The position numbers were made by a program, and so were the translations under genes. Shown here piece after piece: positions 53,864-63,525 of a stretch of DNA of 64,000 nucleotides. Position 1 is the stretch's first letter. Each line of letters begins with the position of its first letter. This DNA is from Nocardia flavorosea (GTDB lineage Bacteria > Actinomycetota > Actinomycetes > Mycobacteriales > Mycobacteriaceae): contig NZ_JADLQL010000002.1 in assembly GCF_015477805.1 (NCBI RefSeq), positions 186,001 to 250,000 on the forward strand. The letters are read 5' to 3'. A model generated the notes under the pieces. That model worked only from the letters and a program-made list of their open reading frames with translations, searched no databases and was not told the DNA's origin.

Positions 53864-55270
53864 TCACGGGTCCGGTTCCAGGTCGAGTTCGCGTTGCGGG
53901 CGGCGGAACGGGTAGGCGATCGCCGCACCGACGGCCAGCCCGGAGAGGCACACCACCGAACCGATGATCGCGATCCAGCGCTGCCGCGGATCGGGTCCGG
54001 GCGGATGGACCGGCGCGGCGATGGGCCGGGCGGCCGCCGCGCCCACCCCGACCGGTTCGGCGGGCAGTTCCGCGGTGAGCGCGGCCAGCGGGTCGATCAG
54101 GCCGTGCCCGATCTTGTCGTCGCGGCCGGTGCCGGGACCGTGTGCGGTGCGGGTGATCCGGTCCATCACCTGCCCGGCGGTGAGTTCGGGAAACCGCGAC
54201 CGCACCAGGGCTGCCAGGCCCGCGACGTACGGTGCGGCGAAACTCGTACCCTCCACCGACCGGATGCCGTCGCTGGTCTGTACGCCGTCGACCAGACCGG
54301 TGCCACCGGGTTTGCTGTCCAGCGAAACGATATTGCGGCCGATCGCGGCCACCTGCACCCACGGTCCGTTCAGCGACAACTCGGAGACCTGGCCGTTCGG
54401 TTCGACCGAACCCACCGCGAGCACATAGGGCGAGAACCAGGCGGGGCTGGCGACCGTGGCCACCGATTCCCAGCCGGAACCGGAATTCTGGTTCCGGCAG
54501 GCACCGTCGCTCTGCAGGTTCCCGGCCGCGGCGACGACCACCACATTGCGGTCGTAGGCGTATTTCACCGCGGCGCCGAGCGCACCGTCGGCGGTGTTCA
54601 GACCGGCCTGGGTGCAGGCCACTTCGGAAATATTGATCACCGTCGCCCCCATGTCCACGGCGCGGACCACCGCGCCCGCCAGGGTCAGCACGGTGCCGTA
54701 GCCCTCGGTACTGATCCGGCCGGGGGCGTCGCGGTTGTTGTTGTCCTTCTTCTCGTACGCGAGGCTCAACTGGCGGATGCTCAGGATCTCCGCGTCGGGA
54801 GCGACGCCGGCGAAGGCGTCATGGGGGCTGGGCTGGGCGGCGATGATCCCGGCGACCAATGTGCCGTGCCCGTCGCAGTCGACCGTGCCGTCGGTATCGG
54901 AGACATAGTCACCGCCCGCTTGCAGGCGCGGCAGCCGCGGATGCCGGTTGACTCCGGTATCGATCACCGCGACCTTCTGGCCCGCGCCTCGGCTGAACTG
55001 CCAGGCCGCCGGAAGATTCAGCACCTGCTGCGAAACCGGCGGCACACTGGGCGGTGCGCCGGTGAGCACCGGTTCCGCGCAGACCGTGCTCTGCTCGGTG
55101 GGTTCCAGTGGGGCCGGCCGGGCGCTGATCGCCTGCGCCGCGGCGAGCGCACCCGGGTCGATCACCGGCGGCGGGACGGCCGCCGCGATCGAACCGGGCA
55201 GCGCCACCGCACCGAATACGTTGAGCGCGAGCGTTATTCGCAGCGACCGGCGTGACGGACGGATACTCAT
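53864..55270 (-). CDS. mycP: mycosin of the second ESX
   Basis: A 468-residue subtilisin-like protease with signal peptide, catalytic Asp104 (VIDTGV), His135 (DGHGTLVAG) and Ser343 (GTSFAAP), and a C-terminal transmembrane helix (about 435-457) after a Pro-rich linker. A cysteine pair (STVCAEP and GTVDCDG) suits the mycosin disulphide. The total length equals that of the ESX-4 mycosin, though the sequences differ. The ATG at 55270 overlaps the eccD stop by four bases. Confidence 0.94.
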   Translation of the reverse strand: MSIRPSRRSLRITLALNVFGAVALPGSIAAAVPPPVIDPGALAAAQAISARPAPLEPTEQSTVCAEPVLTGAPPSVPPVSQQVLNLPAAWQFSRGAGQKVAVIDTGVNRHPRLPRLQAGGDYVSDTDGTVDCDGHGTLVAGIIAAQPSPHDAFAGVAPDAEILSIRQLSLAYEKKDNNNRDAPGRISTEGYGTVLTLAGAVVRAVDMGATVINISEVACTQAGLNTADGALGAAVKYAYDRNVVVVAAAGNLQSDGACRNQNSGSGWESVATVASPAWFSPYVLAVGSVEPNGQVSELSLNGPWVQVAAIGRNIVSLDSKPGGTGLVDGVQTSDGIRSVEGTSFAAPYVAGLAALVRSRFPELTAGQVMDRITRTAHGPGTGRDDKIGHGLIDPLAALTAELPAEPVGVGAAAARPIAAPVHPPGPDPRQRWIAIIGSVVCLSGLAVGAAIAYPFRRPQRELDLEPDP

Positions 55271-56754
55271 ATGCTCAGGTTCCGGGCCATACCGTAGATA
55301 CCCATAATCCACAGCACCAGTGGGATCACCGCCATGATCAGGGCGTATTCGAAGAGTTCGATCGCCCGGCGGACCACCGGGGTCACCTCGACATGCGGCC
55401 CGATCACACCGAATCCGACAACCCCGAGAGTGAACGCGAGCAGAAGGCCGGCGCACAGCAGGACGAGATCGTGGTCCCCGATGGACAAGCCGGCGAGCAG
55501 CGCCACGCATATCGCGCAGGCGCCGCCGATCAACACGGCGGCCTGGGCGATATCGGCGAACGACCGGCCGCGTAACGCCAGAATGACCGCGGTGATGACC
55601 GCCAGGGTGATGCCCTGCCAGCGATAGGGTCCCAACGGGTCGGCGACCCCGAACGCCCCGATCACCGCGGTGGCGGTGCAGGCGGCCACGAGGCCGGTCT
55701 GGAACTGGTTCGCCCGCCGGGCCCGCTCCCCGAGCCCGGCCGCGGACGGCAACGCGGTGGCGCCGATCGCGCCGATTCCCTCGATGGTCGGCCGTGGTTC
55801 GTGATCGGCCGGATCGATCGCGGCGCCCGCCGTCGGCACCGGCGGCACCGGCAATCTGGCCAGCAGCGCCGCCAGCCGCGGCACCATGGACAGGATCATG
55901 ATGCCGGCGACCAGCAGTCCGGCGCCGACCTTCGGCAGACCCGGATGCCAGATGAGATAGATCACCGCGGTGACCAGACCGATCACCGCGGCGGCTGCCG
56001 CGCACGAGAACAGCGTGGCGCCCACTCCGGTCAGCCGGTAGCCGAGAACCGCCGCCACCAGCAGAACCGAACTCCCCAGCAGCAGATGGGGCGCGCCGAG
56101 AGTGCCCGGAACCACCAGTGCGGCGCCGCCGAACACCAGCAGCAACCCGTCGGCCGACAACCAGACGCCGGTGATCTCGTCCCGGTATCTGCGCGCGGTG
56201 ATCCCCGCCGCCACCAGTGCGCCCGTGCCCACGCCGAGCAACACCAGGCCCGGCGCCAGCGGATCCCCGGCCCCGCGGGACAGAACCAGCACGGCCAGTG
56301 TGGTGAGTACCGCGAGTACCGAGACGACCAGCCCCATCCAGCGCGCCGCCGCACCCGACCATCCGGTGAATTCCTCGGCCGTGAGCCGGGATACCGCATC
56401 GATCACATCGTCGAACAGCGCGGGCGCTTCCTTCGCGCCGACCTTGCGTAGTACCAGGAGTTCACCGTCGTACACCTCGGCCTCGGTGAGTGTGCGACTC
56501 GGCGCGATCGACGCACGACCCAGCCGAGCCAGGGTCCAGTGCTGGGCATCGAGCGGCCCCGTATCGTCCTCGGAATCCGGCAGGCTCGGGTTGCGCGATT
56601 CGATCAGCGCCACCAGCTCGCCGATGAAGCTCGCGATCGGCACCGTAGCGGGCAGCCCGACGTCGACCTGGGTATTTCCCCCGATCACCGAAACTCGGCT
56701 CAGTTCCGGTTCTTGCGCGCGGGTGGCGCTCGGCGTTTCGACCATTGCACTCAT
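55267..56754 (-). CDS. eccD: EccD of the second ESX
   Basis: A 495-residue membrane protein. The ubiquitin-like N-terminal domain (LSRVSVIGGNTQVDVGLPATVP) is followed by about eleven transmembrane helices, with the cytoplasmic loop PPVPTAGAAIDPADHE. It forms the vestibule of the ESX pore. Candidate starts are ATG at 56754 or 56748; a GGGAGGTGGGTGGGGAG stretch upstream serves either, and GTG at 56766 is possible. It heads the eccD-mycP-eccC operon and is divergent from eccA. Confidence 0.93.
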   Translation of the reverse strand: MSAMVETPSATRAQEPELSRVSVIGGNTQVDVGLPATVPIASFIGELVALIESRNPSLPDSEDDTGPLDAQHWTLARLGRASIAPSRTLTEAEVYDGELLVLRKVGAKEAPALFDDVIDAVSRLTAEEFTGWSGAAARWMGLVVSVLAVLTTLAVLVLSRGAGDPLAPGLVLLGVGTGALVAAGITARRYRDEITGVWLSADGLLLVFGGAALVVPGTLGAPHLLLGSSVLLVAAVLGYRLTGVGATLFSCAAAAAVIGLVTAVIYLIWHPGLPKVGAGLLVAGIMILSMVPRLAALLARLPVPPVPTAGAAIDPADHEPRPTIEGIGAIGATALPSAAGLGERARRANQFQTGLVAACTATAVIGAFGVADPLGPYRWQGITLAVITAVILALRGRSFADIAQAAVLIGGACAICVALLAGLSIGDHDLVLLCAGLLLAFTLGVVGFGVIGPHVEVTPVVRRAIELFEYALIMAVIPLVLWIMGIYGMARNLSI

Positions 56755-57035
56755 CTCCCCACCCACCTCCCGATCAGCAATTCACACTTCGGCCGCCGAC
56801 AATTCATTTTCCCGCCATCTACAATTCGTTGCCGATTACCGGGTCGCGGCGAAATACGGTGTGTATCAGCATTTTCGGCAATTGTCGAGCACCTTCGGCT
56901 TGGCTGAACTGGCATTGCGTTCTCCCCGCAACCGAGCCTAATGTAACGGAGCGCCGACACGTGCGCGATCGGTACTCTGGTATCGGAGATAAACGTTCTC
57001 TATACGCCAATACAAGAATTCGGGGAGCGACTGCA
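56755..57035. promoter_or_regulatory. divergent eccD / eccA promoter region with CAATTC array
   Basis: A ~280-base region, clearly AT-richer than the genes. Three direct copies of CAATTC lie at 56778, 56800 and 56822, exactly 22 bases apart (two helical turns), with a further CAATT at 56879. This regular array near the eccD start looks like a binding site for a regulator. CGGGGAG before the ATG at 57036 is the eccA ribosome-binding site. Confidence 0.6.
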
Positions 57036-58874
57036 ATGACCGGCAATCGGCAAGCTCAACGCGCATTCGACGCCGGGGTTCTGTCGCTCGGATTGTCCAT
57101 CGAGGGGCAGGAGTCCGCCCGCGACCTCGAGTACGCCAAACTGGCGTTCCAGCGCGCCACCGAATGGGATCCCGGTATGTGCGACGCCTGGCTGGGCCGG
57201 GCGGCCGCCGGTGAACTCACCAAGGAGGTGCTGTTCAACCTGCACAAGACCTGCGACGGCACGCTGTACCGGGAACAGCGCCGGGTGGGGTTGCGACCGC
57301 GGGAACTCGCCGGCCGCTTCCAACCCGGCCTCTACATCGACTACCCGCTGTCCAGTCGCACGGAGATCTTCCTCGCCTGGGCCGCGCAGTTGGTCGCGGA
57401 CAAGGATTTCGACGAGGCCGAGCGGGTTCTGGACCAGCTGGACGAGTATCGCAAGGGCCAACTGGGCGACGCCGAACGCGAAGCCGACGGCCGGATCGCC
57501 GCGTATGTGCGCGCCGTGCTGCACTACACCACGCAGCGCTGGCCCGATGTGATGACCGTCCTCGCCGGATCGGCGGAATGGGACGACTCCTACCTTGCCG
57601 CGGGCGCGCATGTGATGGTCGGAACCGCTTGCGCCCAGCTGGGTTTGTTCGCCGAGTCGATCCGCCGGATGCAGGCCGCCGAACAGGGTCCGATCCCCGC
57701 CGCCCGGTCCACCGCCATGTTCTGCCGCGGCCTGTGCCTGCGCGAAACCGGTAACGAGGACGAGGCCCAGGCGCTGTTCGAGAAGGTGTACTCGCAGGCG
57801 CCGGATTTCGAGGCCAATGCTTCGGCCATGCGCGACCGTACCTTCCGTATCACGGTCACCAGCCGCGATGTCATAGCCGCCCGTACCGACAGGTGGGATC
57901 CGGCCAGTTCGCCCACGATGGAGCAGATGAACCGGGCCGAGGTGCAGGACAGAGCCAAGGAGACCCTGGCGGAAGCACGCGCGGAGCTGGACTCGCAGAT
58001 CGGGCTGGCGTCGGTGAAAACCCAGGTCGCCAAACTACAGTCGACGGCGCAGCTGGCCAAGATCCGCGCCGAGAAGGGGCTGGCCAGTGTGCCCCGCGGC
58101 CAGCATCTGGCCTTCACCGGGCCGCCCGGTACCGGTAAGACCACCATCGCCCGGGTGGTGGCCAAGATTTACTGTGGTCTCGGTCTGTTGCAGTCGGAGA
58201 AGATGGTCGAGGCCAAACGCGCGGATTTCGTGGGCGAACATCTGGGCAGCACCGCGATCAAGACCAACAAGCTGATCGACAGCGCAATGGACGGCGTGCT
58301 GTTCATCGACGAGGCCTACACCCTCATCCAGACGGGCCTGTCCGGCGGTGACGCGTTCGGTCGCGAAGCAGTGGATACCCTGCTCGCGCGGATGGAGAAC
58401 GACCGCGACCGCCTGGTGGTCATCATCGCCGGCTACGACGGTGAAATCGACCGGTTGCTCGCCGCCAACGACGGTCTGGCCTCCCGCTTCGCCAAACGCC
58501 TGCAGTTCCCGTCCTACAGCGCGAGCGAACTGGGGCGGATCGGCGAGGTGATCGCGAAGAAGCGCGATTCCGACCTGTCCGAAGCGGCGCTGAAGGTGCT
58601 GGTCCGGGCGTGTGACCGGTTGTACGCGATGGAGAGCACCGACCAGAGCGGACAGCCGCGCCGCGGGGTGGACCTCGCAGGCAACGGCCGCTTCATCCGC
58701 AATGTGATCGAAGCGGCGGAGGAAGAGCGCGAGTTCCGGCTGGCCAACGACGAATCCCTCGATCTCACCGATATCGACGAGGCGGTCCTGCGGCGTATCG
58801 AGGAACCCGATATGCGCCTGGCGCTGGCCACGATCCTGGAATCGCTGAACATCGGCTGGACCGACCCTGATTGA
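57036..58874 (+). CDS. eccA: EccA, AAA+ ATPase of the second ESX
   Basis: A 612-residue cytosolic CbxX/CfqX-type AAA+ ATPase. Residues 1-~290 form six or so TPR-like helical pairs; the C-terminal AAA+ module has Walker A GPPGTGKT at 362-369 and Walker B Asp425-Glu426 (LFIDEA), with the arginine finger region ASRFAKRLQF. EccA is thought to dissociate EspG chaperones from PE/PPE-type substrates. Its presence separates this system from ESX-4, which lacks it. The ATG at 57036 has CGGGGAG upstream. Divergent from eccD, convergent with eccB. Confidence 0.94.
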   Translation: MTGNRQAQRAFDAGVLSLGLSIEGQESARDLEYAKLAFQRATEWDPGMCDAWLGRAAAGELTKEVLFNLHKTCDGTLYREQRRVGLRPRELAGRFQPGLYIDYPLSSRTEIFLAWAAQLVADKDFDEAERVLDQLDEYRKGQLGDAEREADGRIAAYVRAVLHYTTQRWPDVMTVLAGSAEWDDSYLAAGAHVMVGTACAQLGLFAESIRRMQAAEQGPIPAARSTAMFCRGLCLRETGNEDEAQALFEKVYSQAPDFEANASAMRDRTFRITVTSRDVIAARTDRWDPASSPTMEQMNRAEVQDRAKETLAEARAELDSQIGLASVKTQVAKLQSTAQLAKIRAEKGLASVPRGQHLAFTGPPGTGKTTIARVVAKIYCGLGLLQSEKMVEAKRADFVGEHLGSTAIKTNKLIDSAMDGVLFIDEAYTLIQTGLSGGDAFGREAVDTLLARMENDRDRLVVIIAGYDGEIDRLLAANDGLASRFAKRLQFPSYSASELGRIGEVIAKKRDSDLSEAALKVLVRACDRLYAMESTDQSGQPRRGVDLAGNGRFIRNVIEAAEEEREFRLANDESLDLTDIDEAVLRRIEEPDMRLALATILESLNIGWTDPD

Positions 58875-59023
58875 TGCGCTGTCACCGGCCGCTGCGGCAG
58901 CCCTGCTGTCCGCTCCCGGTCCGAGCCGCACGGCGGGCATGGGTGACATTCACGTGCCGTCGTCGACCGGCGCGGCCAGGGCGGTCTGCCCGCGGAGCGC
59001 CCGGACGGTGCAGAGGTGCCCGC

Positions 59024-60526
59024 TCAGCCTTCGGTCAATGAATCGTGGCTGACCAGCGCCTCGCGGGGGTCCAGAGTGGGCCCCGGCACGAGCTGGCCGA
59101 TGATCGCCCACGGCGCCAGATGCGGCGTATCGCCCAGGCCGAGAACACCGGCGGTAGCGGGATTCGGAACGCCGTACCGGATTCCGTTGTCGGCCACATA
59201 GAACAGGCTCCCGCGCCGCGGGCTACCCGGTTCCATACCGGTGATCTGGACATATTCACCGTGGGTGGGTTCGACGTATACCGCGTCCACCCGGTCGCCG
59301 CCGCTGTCGGCGGTGGCCAGCCGGACGGGTTCGGCCGAATCGGGCACCGGCAGTTCGGTGCCGATCAGCAACCCCACCGTGGCCCGCTCCCCCGGGCCGT
59401 CCCCGGCGCCTTCCTCCGCGGGCGCCGTACCGGGTGATTTGGACCAGGCGATACAGGTGACCGGCCCGTCTTCGGCGGGAACGATCCGCGGGATCTCGCC
59501 GGGGAAATCCGCTACGGGTAACCGCTGCACCACCGGAATCTCGTCCAGGACATCGGGAGGCAGCACCGGGACCTCGCTCATCCCTTGCGAATCGGCGTGG
59601 CGGATGACCTCGGCGGCAAAGGGCGAAACCGGCTGCACTCCGTCGGCGAGTACGACATACATCTCCGGGCGGACCTCATCGCCGACACCGGACACGGAAA
59701 TGATTCCACCGACCGGCACGTCGGCCAGCAGACCCGGGCCCGGCTCGCCGGCGCGGTCGATGACCGGCGCCCGCAGTGGGGCGACCTGCGTGGTGGCGCC
59801 GAGGAAACCGGTGCCGACCGGTCGCGGCCGGTGAGCGGACAGACCGAGGGCGCGGGCGATCACCGAATCGCCCGGGTCGATTTCGGCACGCTTTCCGTCG
59901 TAGACCAGATAGGTCTTACCGTCGCGGGCCACCAGCAGCGCTTCGGCCGGAGTAGCCGCGCGGATCCGGTCGGTGAGGTTGGGCGCGCCGCCGACAACCG
60001 TGGTGGTCGCACCGGCCGCCGACGCCGCGCTTCCACCGGCCGGCAACTCGATGCTTTCGCACAACGACCAGTACGAATCACCACCCTGCGCCGAACCCGG
60101 GAGCGCGGCCGGAGCGCCGGGTATTCCGAGCAACGGACCACGCGGAATATCACCCAGTTTGTCGTCCTTGACCGCATGCGGCTCGGCATTGCTGCCGGTG
60201 ATCAACCGTGCGGAGGCCAGGTTCAGCACCGGGTGCAGGGTCCGGCTGCCGTCGTCCTTCTCGACCACCACATACAGCGCCCCGCTGGACTTACCCGAGA
60301 CGATCAATGCGTCACCGATCGCGCCTTGGGGCCGCAGGAAGGCCAGGATCGCCGCGCCGGCGGTGACGAGGATCCCGAGCACCAGACCGACCAGCAGGGA
60401 ACGAATCTGGGAACGCATGGGATCGTGCAGCATCCGCACATCGCGGCGAACCAGGGCGTGGTCGAGACGGCGTAGCAGGAAACGGTACCCGTTCACCTGG
60501 GCACGGGTAGTCAGCTGTGCTGGCAC
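59024..60526 (-). CDS. eccB: EccB of the second ESX
   Basis: A 500-residue bitopic subunit with one transmembrane helix near residues 50-70 and a large outer domain. The conserved disulphide cysteines are in SLCESI and VTCIAW. The C-terminal LVPGPTLDPREALVSHD resembles the end of EccB3. The GTG at 60526 has GGAG seven bases upstream, better than the reading from 60556. Divergent from eccE over ~140 bases, convergent with eccA. Confidence 0.94.
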   Translation of the reverse strand: MPAQLTTRAQVNGYRFLLRRLDHALVRRDVRMLHDPMRSQIRSLLVGLVLGILVTAGAAILAFLRPQGAIGDALIVSGKSSGALYVVVEKDDGSRTLHPVLNLASARLITGSNAEPHAVKDDKLGDIPRGPLLGIPGAPAALPGSAQGGDSYWSLCESIELPAGGSAASAAGATTTVVGGAPNLTDRIRAATPAEALLVARDGKTYLVYDGKRAEIDPGDSVIARALGLSAHRPRPVGTGFLGATTQVAPLRAPVIDRAGEPGPGLLADVPVGGIISVSGVGDEVRPEMYVVLADGVQPVSPFAAEVIRHADSQGMSEVPVLPPDVLDEIPVVQRLPVADFPGEIPRIVPAEDGPVTCIAWSKSPGTAPAEEGAGDGPGERATVGLLIGTELPVPDSAEPVRLATADSGGDRVDAVYVEPTHGEYVQITGMEPGSPRRGSLFYVADNGIRYGVPNPATAGVLGLGDTPHLAPWAIIGQLVPGPTLDPREALVSHDSLTEG

Positions 60527-60665
60527 TCGGGAACTCCATCGCGCATTCGACCGCAATCTCTTTCGACACGGTACCGTAATTCCCGATGGTTACGTCGGTC
60601 GATCTCGCCGAAATCGTCAATGGCACAACAGTCGGCGAATGCGGCCGAGGCAGGAACAAACAATT
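60527..60665. promoter_or_regulatory. divergent promoter region eccB / eccE
   Basis: A 139-base AT-richer gap between divergent starts, with AGGAA before the GTG of eccE and GGAG before the GTG of eccB. The same eccB-eccE divergence is seen in the ESX-4 locus. I see no clear operator. Confidence 0.45.
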
Positions 60666-62483
60666 GTGAATGAAACAGTGAACGCTGATCGATCTGCAGG
60701 TGACATCTATTCTGAATCCCCGGTTCCGGAATACACCGACCGAACGGTCTCTCCGGATTCGGTGAATCCTCGCCGGTCGGCCTACGACACCTTGCGGGAT
60801 CCCGAATTCTGGTTGTTCCGAATTTTTCCGCTGCGATTCGTCCTCTCCGGCGTACTGGTCGCGGCGGCGGTCGCCTGGATCGTGCTGGCGTTCGGTGCGT
60901 CGGCCTGGTACGCGCTCGGCGCGGGGGTCGTGGTCGGTCTCGTCGGTCTGGCGCCCATCGGTGGCCGGACCCTGATCGCGCGGATCGGCGGGGCCGCGGC
61001 CCGGCGCCGGCAGCTCCCTGCCGACCAGTTGGAACAGGCCGCCGCTTTCGATGTCCCGCTTCCCGAGGGCGGTGGTTACGGGGTCTGCTGGGACGGGGAC
61101 CTGCTGCTGACCATGCTGCGCATCGATCCGCCGCCGGATACTCTCACGCTGTTGCAGCCCGGTTCGCTCAGCACCGAACAACTGCTGCCACTTCCCGAAA
61201 TAGCCCGCTGCCTGGATCAATTCGATCTCACCCTGGCCGGTATCGATGTGGTGAGCACCGGAGCGCGCACCGCCGGCACGGGGGTCGCCGCCCACCTCTA
61301 CGACCGGATCATCGGACCGCTCCCCGCGATCGCCCACCGCACCTGTTGGCTGGTCCTGCGACTCGATCCGCTCGCCAACGCCGAAGCGGTGGACAACCGC
61401 GGCGGTGGCGGCGCGGGCGCGCTACGCGCCGCCATCATCGCGACCCGGCGGGTGGCGAACCGGCTGGCCGCCCACGATATCGCCGCCTCGGTGCTCAGCG
61501 CGGCCGAAATGAACGCGGCGGTCCGCGAACTCACTCACGGGTTCGCGGTCGATATGATCACCGAATCACCGAAATGGCTCGAATCCCAGGGCCGCTACCT
61601 CGCGCAGTATCAGATCGGCGCCGATATGGTCGGCCCCCGCGGGCTCGCCGATATCTGGACCGTGCCCAGTCTGTCGACCACCGTGACGCTGCGCCTTCGG
61701 CCCGGTATCGGCCGCAACGATCCGCATACCGAACTGGCCGAGACCGTGGTTCTCAATGCCGTGGTCCGCTTCGATACGGTCGCCCCGCCGCAGCGTCCGC
61801 CGCTCGACGGTTTGCGCGAACTGTACGGAAATCAGCTGCGTATCCTGCTCGATACGCTGCCCGTCGGCCGCACCGGCCGCTGGGGGCGCGATGTGGCCTA
61901 CCGCGGCACCCTGGCCGCGCTGAGCGAATTCACCGTGCCCACCGCCGGCTGCGGCCAGCTCATCGGCGCGGACGACCTGGGGCAGGGTATCGCCGTCCCC
62001 CTGATCGGCGAGGGGACCCGCCAACTCGAGGTGATCGGCACCTTGGACCTGGCGCAACAGGTCATCCTTCGCGCCACCGCGCTCGGCGCACATGCCATCG
62101 TGCACACCGCGCGGCCGGAGGCCTGGCAGACGATGGTGCGCAATCTCGACACTCCGCAGCTGCTCACCATCGCGCCCCGCGCCGCGGGCGCCAGCTACCA
62201 CCCGCCGGGACCGCCGCCGCTGCCGACGGCTCCCTACCCGAGCACCACACTGCTCGTATTCGACGGTGTACCGGCGGTTTCCCACGCCGGTGGTGCGACC
62301 ATAGTGCACGTGCGACAGCCGCACGAACCACCGGGCTCGGTCGATGCGGACGTTTCACTGATCCAGGACCCCGCCACCCCCAATCGCATCACGGTGCGCA
62401 CGCCGGCGGTGACGACAACGGTGAACATGGTGACCACCCGCGAGGAAATGCACTACATCGGCGAATCGCTCGCCGCCCGCTGA
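60666..62483 (+). CDS. eccE: EccE of the second ESX
   Basis: A 605-residue EccE. An N-terminal acidic, Ser/Pro-rich stretch (residues 1-50) precedes two adjacent transmembrane helices (about 55-98), followed by the cytoplasmic EccE domain with LLPLPEIARCLDQFDLTLAG and GPLPAIAHRTCWLVL, motifs shared with the ESX-4 copy. The GTG at 60666 is preceded by AGGAA at a slightly long distance, so the start is less sure. Divergent from eccB; followed by a strong hairpin and the convergent esx genes. Confidence 0.92.
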   Translation: MNETVNADRSAGDIYSESPVPEYTDRTVSPDSVNPRRSAYDTLRDPEFWLFRIFPLRFVLSGVLVAAAVAWIVLAFGASAWYALGAGVVVGLVGLAPIGGRTLIARIGGAAARRRQLPADQLEQAAAFDVPLPEGGGYGVCWDGDLLLTMLRIDPPPDTLTLLQPGSLSTEQLLPLPEIARCLDQFDLTLAGIDVVSTGARTAGTGVAAHLYDRIIGPLPAIAHRTCWLVLRLDPLANAEAVDNRGGGGAGALRAAIIATRRVANRLAAHDIAASVLSAAEMNAAVRELTHGFAVDMITESPKWLESQGRYLAQYQIGADMVGPRGLADIWTVPSLSTTVTLRLRPGIGRNDPHTELAETVVLNAVVRFDTVAPPQRPPLDGLRELYGNQLRILLDTLPVGRTGRWGRDVAYRGTLAALSEFTVPTAGCGQLIGADDLGQGIAVPLIGEGTRQLEVIGTLDLAQQVILRATALGAHAIVHTARPEAWQTMVRNLDTPQLLTIAPRAAGASYHPPGPPPLPTAPYPSTTLLVFDGVPAVSHAGGATIVHVRQPHEPPGSVDADVSLIQDPATPNRITVRTPAVTTTVNMVTTREEMHYIGESLAAR

Positions 62484-62786
62484 TCCGGGGTGCCACGGCC
62501 GCGCTCGCCGCGCCCGGTGAACGACTCTCGTCGCCATCGCGGGGATTCACCGCGCGCACCGATTCACCGCGCGCGGGATGACCCGGACGCTGTGCAGATC
62601 CTTTTCGGTGCTCTTGTCGACCGACTGGCCGAAGTAGACGCCCGGCGAGCGGACCAGCTGAGACACCACCGGGAACCGCTCTGCCCGGCCGGTACGAAGG
62701 GGGTTCGCGCAAAGGCCGACGGCCGGTTGGATCCTCATCCGATCCAACCGGCCGTGGCCGTAGGTACGCCGGAACGCCGGTTCCGG
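62484..62786. other. gap between eccE and esx genes
   Basis: A 303-base convergent intergenic stretch with no supported gene. Its main feature is the long perfect hairpin described separately. Confidence 0.5.
62719..62755. terminator. bidirectional hairpin terminator
   Basis: A perfect 15-base-pair inverted repeat (arms 62719-62733 and 62741-62755) with a 7-base loop, between convergent eccE and the esx pair. No U-run. The esx pair of the ESX-4 locus ends at a similar hairpin. Confidence 0.8.
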
Positions 62787-63086
62787 TCAGCCGAAGGCGG
62801 CGAAACCGTCGCCGATCTTCTTATCCGTCTCCAGCGCGCGCTGCAGCGCGTTCTCGACCGCGATGGCGAGCTGGTCCAGCTTGTGCAGGGTGTCCTCGAG
62901 TTCGGTGTTCACCGAGGCGTGCGCGGCCGTGAAGCCCTCCTGGGCGCCCTGACTGGCCATGGCCTGCAGGAAGTTGTCCTTGGCGGTGCCCAGGGCCTCG
63001 ATCTCGCCCTGGATCTTGCTGCCTTCGGTCTTCAGCGAGTCGAACAGCGCCTCCATGGTGGGGCGGTCGTACAAAATATCGCTCAT
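62787..63086 (-). CDS. EsxH/EsxG-like WXG100 protein lacking the Trp
   Basis: A 99-residue helical-hairpin protein. The N terminus (MSDILYDRPTMEALF) resembles EsxH (TB10.4). At the turn, the expected Trp-x-Gly is Ser45-Gln-Gly47 (MASQGAQEGFTAAHA), so the tryptophan is lost while the glycine and downstream FxxAH remain, more like EsxG. It ends with a short FAAFG tail and lacks a clear YxxxD/E signal. It is 54 bases downstream of the second esx gene and should pair with it as a heterodimer secreted by this ESX. The assignment to ESX-3 rests on N-terminal similarity. Confidence 0.88.
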   Translation of the reverse strand: MSDILYDRPTMEALFDSLKTEGSKIQGEIEALGTAKDNFLQAMASQGAQEGFTAAHASVNTELEDTLHKLDQLAIAVENALQRALETDKKIGDGFAAFG

Positions 63087-63140
63087 GTTCCCAATTCCTT
63101 CTCGGTCGAGCAGATAGGTGTCAGTGCTACGAAGCGGGAT

Positions 63141-63449
63141 CTACAGGCTGGTGTAGCCGCCGCCGGGAATGAACGCGTCCTCGTCCATGCCCAGGATGGT
63201 CGAGGTGGCATCCTCGGTGGCCTTGGTCAGCTCGTCCAGCTTCTGATTCAGGCGGTCGGATTCGTCGCTCCACGCCTGCGAGGTGGTGACGAACGACGCG
63301 TTCGCATCACCTTTCCAGCCCGCACGTGCCGCATCGCCGGCCGAATCGACGGCCTTCACCGACAGCCGCAGGTTCTCGATGGCCGTGTACATTTCGCCGG
63401 TCGCCTTCTTGACCAGTTCGAGGTCGAGATCAACACCCTGAGTTGTCAT
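63141..63449 (-). CDS. WXG100 protein of the second ESX
   Basis: A 102-residue WXG100 protein with Trp45-Lys-Gly47 (AGWKGDANASF) at the turn between two helices. The tail (SILGMDEDAFIPGGGYTSL in part) is longer and glycine-rich, without a textbook YxxxD/E motif. Expected to form a heterodimer with the next gene's product and to be exported by this ESX. AGGAA lies upstream of the ATG. Downstream of the EspG-like gene on the same strand (76 bases). Confidence 0.9.
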   Translation of the reverse strand: MTTQGVDLDLELVKKATGEMYTAIENLRLSVKAVDSAGDAARAGWKGDANASFVTTSQAWSDESDRLNQKLDELTKATEDATSTILGMDEDAFIPGGGYTSL

Positions 63450-63525
63450 TACGGTGTTCCTTTCGTGAGGTTGGTTTTCCGCCGAGATCGCGAGATCTCG
63501 GGCCGGTGGGTTGTCACCTGGGGAA

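Noticed and set aside
56755..57035. IdeR/iron box or Zur box upstream of the ESX-3-like genes
   Set aside because: I looked for the TTAGGTTAG-type palindrome expected for ESX-3 and found none here or at 60,527-60,665.
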